Below, in pieces: positions 1 to 6,114 of a stretch of DNA of 10,870 bases. The translations under genes and the position numbers were made by a program. The DNA is from Ruminococcaceae bacterium UBA2857 (GTDB lineage Bacteria; Bacillota; Clostridia; Oscillospirales; Acutalibacteraceae): assembly GCA_002350705.1 (NCBI GenBank), contig DEFH01000054.1:39220-50089 (forward strand). The letters run 5' to 3'. Position 1 is the stretch's first letter. Every line of letters begins with the position of its first letter. The notes beneath the pieces are model-generated. The model worked only from the letters and a program-made list of their open reading frames with translations, was not told the origin of the DNA and did no database searches.

Positions 1-65
1 GCTGCTTCGCTTACCTCTGCACTCTCTTCTGTTGTGCTTTCAGCTGCTTCGCTTACCTCTGCACT
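1..65. repeat. 23-bp direct repeat in the secG tail (42-bp period)
   Basis: The same 23 bases occur at 1-23 and 43-65. The 42-bp period is a multiple of three, so it encodes a 14-residue spaced repeat (SAEVSEAA) within the acidic tail of SecG. It may continue left of the window. Confidence 0.85.
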
Positions 66-470
66 ACTCTCAGAGGCTTTGCTTTCTTCACTTGCTTCTG
101 CACTGTTCTCGGCTGCCTTGCTCTCTTCTTCACCGGCTGCGGAAGTGTCTTCGCCTTGCTCTGCGGAAACTTCTGAACTTACGGATGTTTCGGGCTCTTT
201 CACTTTTTCCTCGACCTTACCTGTCAGTCCAAAATAGGACAACGCATTCAAAAGCACTACCAGTACAAAAAAGGAAATAGCACAATACTTTGTCACTCTT
301 GCAAACAACGCATCTGCTGTCTTTGCCTTGCCTCTCTTGAGAAACGAATCGGCTCCGCCTGTGATCGTTCCCAATCCGGAATCATGCCCTTCCTGCAATA
401 TGATAACGATAATCATGATTACCGAAAGTATCAATACCAATGCTCCGACTACAATTTCCCAAACGCCCAT
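1..470 (-). CDS. secG: SecG protein-export membrane subunit, with long acidic tail (C-terminus beyond window edge)
   Basis: SecG is the small auxiliary subunit of the SecYEG translocon in the cytoplasmic membrane and assists SecA-driven protein export. The visible 156 codons show a first membrane segment (about residues 5-24), the family loop LQEG-x3-SGLG-x2-TGGAD (about 24-40) followed by a basic stretch, and a second membrane segment (about 62-80), all as in SecG. The ATG at 470 is set by a perfect AGGAGG at 481-486, 10 nt upstream. Ordinary SecG proteins end near 75-80 residues; here a tail of at least 73 residues follows, rich in Ser, Ala and Glu, with SAEVSEAA repeated at 135-142 and 149-156. 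The reading frame is still open at base 1. It has its own promoter at 520-548 and is separated from the topoisomerase operon. In related Clostridia secG often precedes rnr and smpB, but that lies outside this window. Confidence 0.9.
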   Translation of the reverse strand, partial: MGVWEIVVGALVLILSVIMIIVIILQEGHDSGLGTITGGADSFLKRGKAKTADALFARVTKYCAISFFVLVVLLNALSYFGLTGKVEEKVKEPETSVSSEVSAEQGEDTSAAGEEESKAAENSAEASEESKASESSAEVSEAAESTTEESAEVSEA

Positions 471-519
471 ATTTTTAAATCCTCCTAAAAAGTATCTCTT
501 TGTTCAACAATACCTATTA

Positions 520-548
520 ATAATATCACATCGTTGCGTCAAAATCAA
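520..548 (-). promoter_or_regulatory. Sigma-A-like promoter for secG
   Basis: On the minus strand there is a -35 TTGATT (543-548), a 17-nt spacer and a -10 TATTAT (520-525), about 40 nt upstream of the secG SD. A second reading, TTGACG, 17 nt, then TAATAG, overlaps it and is nearly as good. Nothing else in the 148-nt gap looks like a better promoter. Confidence 0.6.
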
Positions 549-584
549 GTCATTTATGAAATTTACTGCCATTATTTTTCATCA

Positions 585-612
585 AATTTTGACAGCATTA
601 TTTGTCAAAATT
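585..612 (-). terminator. AT-rich inverted repeat after the ParC-like gene, possible weak terminator or operator
   Basis: A perfect 10-bp inverted repeat (585-594 and 603-612, core TTTTGACA / TGTCAAAA) with an 8-nt loop begins 7 nt past the stop of the GyrA/ParC-like gene. Its position fits transcription termination, but the stem has only 2 G:C pairs and no uninterrupted T-run follows, so it would be a poor intrinsic terminator. It could equally be a protein-binding site upstream of the secG promoter. Confidence 0.4.
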
Positions 613-618
613 GCAGAT

Positions 619-2859
619 TTATCCCAAACGCAGCTGTTCGCCTTCTTCGTCACCTCTCGGCAGCTGTCCCGCTGACGGCAATCCTTTGGAACGATATCTC
701 TCCGGCTTTGACAGCATATTTTCTTCATACACACACGCCGACATGATTCTGTGTCCTTTTTTCAGCTTGAACAATGCTACTCCCTGTGTATTCCTTGATG
801 TCTTTGCCAACAGCTCCGACGCACTGAACAGTAATATCCTGCCCGATGATGATTTCACCATGATTTCACGTTCATCATTCTCCGTATATACGATTGCCGC
901 CAATTTATCTTTATCCGAATAGGCACCTGTGAGTTTTTTTCTGTTGGTCTTTGTTGCATACGACTCCAACGGCACTTTTGCCGCCTTGCCGTTCTCGAAA
1001 AAGAAAAATACATATCCTTTATAATCTTTCGTCGGTATCATATACAATGCATTTTCATTTTCATCAAAACCCAGCTTTGACGGAATATATTCGCCCAATA
1101 CACTCGCCTTTGTATCCGAAAACTGCGGGGCTTTGGCTTTATATACCTGACATTTGTCTGTAAAAAATATCAGGTCTGTGTTATTGGTCGTTTCAAAGTG
1201 CTGGAGCATTTCATCGCCCTCTTTGAATTTCTGTTCTCCACCCATTCTCAAGGACAACGGTGTGATTTTTTTGAAGTAGCCTTCCTTAGTGAAAAACAAA
1301 TTCACTGCATAATCAGGCACTTCTTCCACAACTTCCTCTTCCTCTATTTCGTCAGCATAAATAATCATACTTTTTCTCGGCTGCCCATATTTTTTAATGA
1401 TATTTTCCAGTTCTTTTATGATAATCTTCTTGATTTTGGCATTGCTCCCTACAATACTCTCCAATTCCTCGATTTCTTTTTCCAACTGTCCGATATCCTG
1501 TGTCCGTTTCAGAATATACTCTTTATTCAGGTTTCTCAGCTTAATTTCTGCTACATATTCCGCCTGTATCTCATCTATCCCAAAGCCGTCCATCAAGTTC
1601 GGGATTACCTGTGTTTCTTCCTCGGTATTCCTGATAATATTGATTGCCTTGTCAATATCAAGCAGTATTTTTTCCAGACCTTTCAATAGATGCAGTCTGT
1701 CACGCTTCTTATTCAAATCAAAATATGTTCTTCTCTTGACGCACTCGATACGAAATGTCGACCACTCATTCAATATCTCACGCACGCCCATTACTCTCGG
1801 TGTGCCTGCTATCAGTATATTGAAATTGCACGCAAAGCTGTCCTCCAACGGTGTCATTTTATACAGCTTCTGCATTAACTTGTCCGCATTGATTCCTCTT
1901 TTTAAATCAATCGTTATCTTTAAGCCGTCTATGCCCGTTTCATCTCGTATATCTGCAATTTCCTTGATTTTACCCTGCTTTACCAAGTCAATTATCTTTT
2001 CAATAATTGCCTCTGATGTAGTTGTCTGAGGTATGCTTGATATATCTATGCAATTAGCAAACTTGTCATAGCTGTACCTTCCACGCAAACGTACACTTCC
2101 ACGACCTGTTCTATAGATATTCTCCATCACTTTTCTGTCATAGATGATCTGTGCTCCTCCCGTGAAATCAGGAGCTAACAGCGTTGACATGATATCAAAG
2201 TTTTCATCTTTCAGCAAGCCTATTGTCGTTCTGCAAACTTCCTCCAAATTAAACGAACATATCGAACTTGCCATTCCTACCGCTATACCCGTATTTGCAT
2301 TCACTAATACTGAAGGAAATGCCGCAGGCAACAGTGTCGGTTCTTTCAAGGTATTATCATAGTTATCTACAAAGTCAACGGTATCTTTATCAATATCATT
2401 GAACAGCTCATTGCAGATACTGTCCAGCTTTGCCTCAGTATATCTTGATGCCGCCCATGCCATGTCACGACTGTAAAACTTTCCGAAATTGCCCTTTGAA
2501 TCTACAAACGGGTGCAACAGTGCCTCATAACCCCGGCTTAATCTTACCATAGTATCATATATCGCACTGTCACCATGCGGATTCAATTTCATGGTCTGTC
2601 CGACGATATTGGCAGACTTTGTTCTGGTTGTCCCCAGAAGTCCCATTTTATACATGGTATACAGCAGTTTCCTGTGTGACGGCTTGAAACCGTCTATTTC
2701 GGGTATCGCTCTCGACAGAATCACACTCATTGCATACGGCATATAATTTTCTTCTATCGTATCAGCGATTTTCTGTTCGACAATCTCGCCTGCCCCTGCA
2801 ATATATCCCTGCATTTTCGGCATTTGTCCGCCTGATGTTGTTTTCTTCTTTCTCGCCAT
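619..2859 (-). CDS. Divergent GyrA/ParC-like type IIA topoisomerase subunit A
   Basis: This is the DNA breakage-reunion subunit of a type IIA topoisomerase; with the GyrB/ParE-like subunit three genes upstream it would form the A2B2 enzyme that changes DNA topology. Its 746 residues show the quinolone-pocket segment NPHGDSAIYD (93-102, with Ser98 and Asp102 at the positions usually changed in resistance), the catalytic tyrosine Tyr140 in ASRYTEAKL, the tower and C-gate helices (RRTYFDLNKKRDRLHLLKGL, 376-395) and about four or five beta-pinwheel blades (518-705). No GyrA box (QRRGGKG type) is present and the C-terminal domain is short, which argues for ParC over GyrA. DGFKPSHRKLLY (56-67) departs from the usual DGLKPVHRRILY. 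The ATG at 2859 has AAAGG and AGGAG just upstream. Whether to call it ParC or a distinct clade needs a phylogeny; a canonical gyrA is expected elsewhere in the genome. Confidence 0.9.
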   Translation of the reverse strand: MARKKKTTSGGQMPKMQGYIAGAGEIVEQKIADTIEENYMPYAMSVILSRAIPEIDGFKPSHRKLLYTMYKMGLLGTTRTKSANIVGQTMKLNPHGDSAIYDTMVRLSRGYEALLHPFVDSKGNFGKFYSRDMAWAASRYTEAKLDSICNELFNDIDKDTVDFVDNYDNTLKEPTLLPAAFPSVLVNANTGIAVGMASSICSFNLEEVCRTTIGLLKDENFDIMSTLLAPDFTGGAQIIYDRKVMENIYRTGRGSVRLRGRYSYDKFANCIDISSIPQTTTSEAIIEKIIDLVKQGKIKEIADIRDETGIDGLKITIDLKRGINADKLMQKLYKMTPLEDSFACNFNILIAGTPRVMGVREILNEWSTFRIECVKRRTYFDLNKKRDRLHLLKGLEKILLDIDKAINIIRNTEEETQVIPNLMDGFGIDEIQAEYVAEIKLRNLNKEYILKRTQDIGQLEKEIEELESIVGSNAKIKKIIIKELENIIKKYGQPRKSMIIYADEIEEEEVVEEVPDYAVNLFFTKEGYFKKITPLSLRMGGEQKFKEGDEMLQHFETTNNTDLIFFTDKCQVYKAKAPQFSDTKASVLGEYIPSKLGFDENENALYMIPTKDYKGYVFFFFENGKAAKVPLESYATKTNRKKLTGAYSDKDKLAAIVYTENDEREIMVKSSSGRILLFSASELLAKTSRNTQGVALFKLKKGHRIMSACVYEENMLSKPERYRSKGLPSAGQLPRGDEEGEQLRLG

Positions 2860-2888
2860 AAATTCCTTTGCTCCTAAAAATAAAAATT

Positions 2889-3071
2889 TTATTGCTGTTC
2901 CTCTTTATCCCTGAAATCATTCCATTCGTCATGCAAGTGATTGTCCTCTACATACCAATGACAAACTCTTACAATATCTTTATCCGGAATTTCAGACACC
3001 TTCTTCAAATGCCAACGGTAAACTTTATGATTTTTGAGAAATTCTCTTGAAATATCTTCTAAAGATTTCAT
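2889..3071 (-). CDS. Small hypothetical protein (60 aa) inside topoisomerase operon
   Basis: I do not recognise this protein. It lies 19 nt after the DUF2262-like gene and 29 nt before the ParC-like gene on the same strand. A strong SD (AAGGAGGG, 3077-3084) sits 5 nt before its ATG, which is the main reason to believe it is translated. The product is soluble-looking and highly charged: a basic N-terminal part, a Trp/His-containing middle (YRWHLKKV, CHWYVEDNHLHDEW) and an acidic C-terminus. It has no signal peptide, membrane segment or Cys pairs suggesting a zinc finger. Its place between the two topoisomerase subunit genes makes co-expression near certain, but a functional link is only a guess. 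Confidence 0.7.
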   Translation of the reverse strand: MKSLEDISREFLKNHKVYRWHLKKVSEIPDKDIVRVCHWYVEDNHLHDEWNDFRDKEEQQ

Positions 3072-3076
3072 AAACT

Positions 3077-3084
3077 CCCTCCTT
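3077..3084 (-). promoter_or_regulatory. Strong ribosome binding site of the 60-aa gene
   Basis: AAGGAGGG on the minus strand, 5 nt before the ATG at 3071. This near-perfect SD is the best evidence that the short frame is a real gene and not chance. Confidence 0.7.
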
Positions 3085-3090
3085 CAAAAT

Positions 3091-3540
3091 CTATCCTGCT
3101 ATATATGCCTGTTCCATTCCGTTTTCCAGTGTTCCGTCAACCAATATGGAATGTCCCCAGAACATATCGTCATCGTCATAGAAAACCTCAAATCCGTTTT
3201 CATCAAAGCCTATGGAATTGAGTGCCATTCTTTCGGCAAATTTTTCTTCGGTTATCTCGATAAATTCCTCTCCGTCCTCAAGGCTATCCTGCAACCAGTC
3301 ATTGGCATTGTCTGTCAGTGCCTCTGCCGCAAATGCCCTCATTTCTTTATCCCATTTATCAAACTCTGATACAAACTTTTTAAACTTGCCTATCAGTTTT
3401 TCAACGGTTTCTTTGTCGTTTATATCATCAACGGAAATTCCAAAATCAACATTTTCACCGTTTATCTGAATTTCTCCCTCAAAGTTTCCAAGACTTTCAT
3501 CAAACGTCATTTCACCTAAAATTTCATCTGTTATTGTCAT
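3091..3540 (-). CDS. DUF2262-like acidic protein
   Basis: This is a 149-residue, strongly acidic, cytoplasmic-looking protein. The pattern resembles my memory of the DUF2262 family: an N-terminal beta region with FEGEIQINGENVDFGISVDD, a central helix with RAFAAEALTDNANDWL, an ITEEKFAERMALNSIGF segment, and a C-terminal EVFYDDDDMFWGHSILVDG-type end. No catalytic motif is evident and the molecular function of the family is not known to me. It follows the ParE-like gene by 23 nt. I chose the ATG at 3540 because a G-rich SD-like stretch (GTGGGGGA) lies just before it. An in-frame ATG at 3561 would add seven residues and begin 2 nt after the preceding stop, but has no SD; translational coupling could still use it. 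The family name should be checked by a profile search. Confidence 0.75.
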   Translation of the reverse strand: MTITDEILGEMTFDESLGNFEGEIQINGENVDFGISVDDINDKETVEKLIGKFKKFVSEFDKWDKEMRAFAAEALTDNANDWLQDSLEDGEEFIEITEEKFAERMALNSIGFDENGFEVFYDDDDMFWGHSILVDGTLENGMEQAYIAG

Positions 3541-3563
3541 CAAAAATCCCCCACTTTCCATTG

Positions 3564-5549
3564 TCAGGATACATCAAGGTCATCTATATATTTATAGCCG
3601 TTCTCTACGATATAATCTTTTCTTCCGCTTAAATTATCGCCTAAAAGTATATCAAACATTTCTGATGTCTTTTTTGCGTCATCGGGCATGATTTTTATTA
3701 ACCGCCTTGTTGACGGATTCATTGTCGTTAAACTCATCATGTCAGGCTCGTTTTCACCGAGTCCCTTTGAACGCTGTACCGTGAATTTATTTTTGCCGAT
3801 TTGTTTGATAAACTGGTCTTTCTCTGCCTCTGTATACGCAAAATATACTTTCTCTTTTGACGTTATCTCATACAGCGGCGATTCTGCTATAAATACTTTT
3901 CCTTCTTCAATGAGTGTCGGTGTCAGGCGGTATATCATTGTTAATAACAGTGTTCTTATCTGAAAGCCGTCCACGTCTGCATCGGTACAGAAAATGATTT
4001 TATTCCATCTCAGCAAATCCAAATCAAATGACGCCAAATCTTTATTTGCCTTTGATTTCACTTCCACACCGCAGCCCAACACTTTTAACAAATCCGTGAT
4101 TATCTCACTTTTGAATATCTTGTCATAGTCGGCTTTCAGACAGTTCAGTATCTTTCCTCGAATCGGTATGATTGCCTGAAAATCGGGATTTCTTGCCTGC
4201 TTACACGCTCCCAATGCAGAGTCTCCCTCCACGATAAACAATTCTCTTTCGGACTTGTCTTTGCTTCGGCAGTCAACGAATTTTGCCACTCGTCCTGTCA
4301 TATCCATATTGCCTGCCAGCGTTTTCTTGATATTCAGACGGGTTTTTTCGGCACTCTCACGACTGCGTTTATTAATCAACACCTGTGCGGAAATTTTCTC
4401 GGCATCAAGTTTATTCTCTATGAAATATACTTCCAACTGGTGACGCAGATATTCTGTCATGGCATCCTGTATGCCTTTGTTGGTGATGGCTTTCTTGGTC
4501 TGATTCTCATAAGAGGTCACGCTTGAAAAGGATGATATGACTATCACCAGACAGTCTTTGACATCATCAAAATTGATTTTGTTTTCATTTTTGGTATACT
4601 TGCCGTTCTGCTTTAAATAGCTGTCTATCGAATACACAAACGCATTTCTGACGGCTTTTTCAGGGGCTCCGCCATACTCCAGCCAACTGGAATTATGATA
4701 ATATTCCGATACACTGACTTTATTGGAAAATGCAAGAGCAATATTGATTTTTGTCTTATACTCAGGCTTATCGTCACGGTCACTCACCATTCTTTCCGTC
4801 TGCCACGACTGCACCTGTGATATGGCGTCCTCTCCCACAAGCTCCCGAACATGGTCGGTGATACCGTTTTCATACTTGAACTCTTTGGTCTCAAACTGAC
4901 CGTCTTTTTCCGTTCTGAAAATAAAATTGATTCCTGCATTAACGACTGCCTGTCTTTTAATCGTGTCAATAAAGTACTCGTCAGATATATTGATATCCGT
5001 GAATACTTCCAAATCAGGCTTCCAGTGGATTTTGGTACCTGTTTTTTTGCCTGTGTACTGCTCACGGTGCAAGCCGCCAATGTTTTCGCCCTTTTCAAAA
5101 TGCAGGGTAAATCTTGTGCCGTCACGTCTGATATCTACATCCATATATTCGGACGAATACTGCGTTGAACACAGTCCCAGACCGTTCAAACCGAGTGAAA
5201 ATTCATAGCTTTCGGCTTCGGCATTGTTATATTTACCGCCTGCATACAGCTCACAAAATACCAGTTCCCAGTTATAACGCTCCTCATTTTTGTTATAGTC
5301 AACAGGGATTCCTCGTCCGAAATCCTCTATTTCAACGGAATGGTCGGCATATTTTGTCACAATAATCTCTCTGCCGTAGCCCTCTCTTGCTTCGTCTATC
5401 GAGTTGGAAAGTATCTCAAACACAGAGTGCTGACAGCCCTCTATGCCGTCAGAGCCGAATATGACAGCAGGTCTTTTTCTCACCCTGTCTGCCCCTTTCA
5501 GCGATGTGATACTTTCATTTCCATAGGTTTGCATTGTTTTCTTCGCCAA
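3564..5549 (-). CDS. Divergent GyrB/ParE-like type IIA topoisomerase subunit B (TTG start)
   Basis: This is the ATPase and Toprim subunit, presumed partner of the ParC-like protein. In a 661-residue numbering it shows the GHKL ATPase motifs EILSNSIDEA (45-54), DFGRGIP (76-82) and GLNGLG (120-125), the transducer lysine in QTK (350-352), the Toprim glutamate in EGDSA (441-445), the metal-binding TDADVDG (522-528) and the C-terminal SKGLGE. Length and order match short ParE/GyrB proteins. Departures are GLNGLG for GLHGVG, NSSWLEYGGAPEKA where EGGTH is usual, EGDSALG for EGDSAGG and DGFQIR for DGAHIR. No ATG fits the N-terminus: TTG at 5549 has GAGG (5557-5560) 7 nt upstream and gives a start like MAKKTMQ. 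A further in-frame TTG at 5567 lacks a good SD, and an ATG at 5534 would cost five more residues. The gene sits 21 nt after the SUKH gene. Confidence 0.9.
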   Translation of the reverse strand: MAKKTMQTYGNESITSLKGADRVRKRPAVIFGSDGIEGCQHSVFEILSNSIDEAREGYGREIIVTKYADHSVEIEDFGRGIPVDYNKNEERYNWELVFCELYAGGKYNNAEAESYEFSLGLNGLGLCSTQYSSEYMDVDIRRDGTRFTLHFEKGENIGGLHREQYTGKKTGTKIHWKPDLEVFTDINISDEYFIDTIKRQAVVNAGINFIFRTEKDGQFETKEFKYENGITDHVRELVGEDAISQVQSWQTERMVSDRDDKPEYKTKINIALAFSNKVSVSEYYHNSSWLEYGGAPEKAVRNAFVYSIDSYLKQNGKYTKNENKINFDDVKDCLVIVISSFSSVTSYENQTKKAITNKGIQDAMTEYLRHQLEVYFIENKLDAEKISAQVLINKRSRESAEKTRLNIKKTLAGNMDMTGRVAKFVDCRSKDKSERELFIVEGDSALGACKQARNPDFQAIIPIRGKILNCLKADYDKIFKSEIITDLLKVLGCGVEVKSKANKDLASFDLDLLRWNKIIFCTDADVDGFQIRTLLLTMIYRLTPTLIEEGKVFIAESPLYEITSKEKVYFAYTEAEKDQFIKQIGKNKFTVQRSKGLGENEPDMMSLTTMNPSTRRLIKIMPDDAKKTSEMFDILLGDNLSGRKDYIVENGYKYIDDLDVS

Positions 5550-5560
5550 AATTCTTCCTC
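5547..5560 (-). promoter_or_regulatory. SD and TTG start codon of the ParE-like gene
   Basis: GAGG within AGAGGAAG, then 7 nt, then TTG at 5549-5547. This decides the start over an earlier in-frame TTG at 5567. Use of TTG may keep this subunit's translation moderate. Confidence 0.65.
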
Positions 5561-5570
5561 TTTTCAAATA

Positions 5571-6113
5571 TCAATTTTCATACTTTTTGATTGTGTCTTT
5601 CGCCCACTTCAAAGCAAATTCTTCAAATGCCGTTTCTTCAAAAGGAGGTTCACTGTCATGCTCCATATCCATATAACCGATTTTTCCGTCACTTCTCAGC
5701 GTACAGAACCGACCGCATCCATAATTCAAAATAATCATTCTGCCGGTGCGGCTGTGACGGCTTTCTGTTTCCTCTATCGAGCAGAATCCATAAGCAGGGC
5801 CTGCTCCTCCGTTGCCAACCTGTGTCAGAAAATCCACATATCCCTGCGGAAGCGTTATCTGACAGCGTTCTTCAAATTTTCTCACATCTGACAGCGGTAT
5901 GACAGGATTGAACCGGTATTGATGCACTTCTGCTCCGAATTCTTCCAAATCCCTGTCCAATTCCCTGAGTCTGCCGACAAGACGCAAAAATTCTATCGCA
6001 AACGGTGACATTCCCGGTAAATCATTATGAAACACTTGTCTGATTTTGTCAAGCCCTGTTATATTTATCGTGTCAGGCTCTTTCTTTATCATGTCAAGCC
6101 CAAGTATCTCCAT
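5571..6113 (-). CDS. SUKH (SMI1/KNR4) domain protein
   Basis: This 180-residue protein carries a SUKH/SMI1-KNR4 fold over about residues 73-172: VRKFEERCQITLPQGYVDFL, then TQVGNGGAGPAYGF (97-110), a loop, RMIILNYGCGRFCTL (125-139), and an SDGKIGYMD strand. SUKH proteins include many bacterial immunity proteins that neutralise toxins by direct binding, but some bacterial members have no known toxin. Here the linker between GPAYGF and the IILNYGCG strand looks short. The first 70 residues are a helical extension of unknown role. Its ATG lies 1 nt after the uvrB stop and its SD (GAGGGGA) is made from the last uvrB codons, so translation is probably coupled to uvrB. No toxin gene is visible in the window. 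Confidence 0.85.
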   Translation of the reverse strand: MEILGLDMIKKEPDTINITGLDKIRQVFHNDLPGMSPFAIEFLRLVGRLRELDRDLEEFGAEVHQYRFNPVIPLSDVRKFEERCQITLPQGYVDFLTQVGNGGAGPAYGFCSIEETESRHSRTGRMIILNYGCGRFCTLRSDGKIGYMDMEHDSEPPFEETAFEEFALKWAKDTIKKYEN

Positions 6114-6114
6114 G

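Noticed and set aside
93..127. SecG tail repeats considered as a CRISPR or mobile-element repeat
   Set aside because: The repeats are in frame within one open coding region, have a 42-bp period with no spacer diversity, and encode a simple acidic peptide.
328..675. Plus-strand frame across secG and the intergenic gap
   Set aside because: It covers the antisense of conserved SecG membrane segments and the secG promoter, and has no SD.
1198..2029. Overlapping plus-strand frames of 163 and 210 codons
   Set aside because: They are antisense to the ParC-like gene, overlap each other in different frames and show low-information hydrophobic sequence.
2868..3050. Plus-strand 60-codon frame opposite the orphan 60-aa gene
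   Set aside because: The minus-strand frame has a near-perfect SD and operon spacing, while this one has neither.
3541..3561. Upstream ATG at 3561 for the DUF2262-like gene
   Set aside because: It has no SD and would add seven residues; the ATG at 3540 has a G-rich SD-like stretch. Coupled initiation at 3561 cannot be fully excluded.
4784..5125. Same-strand second frame of 113 codons within the ParE-like gene
   Set aside because: It sits inside conserved ATPase-domain coding sequence in another frame, with no SD and no recognisable protein features.
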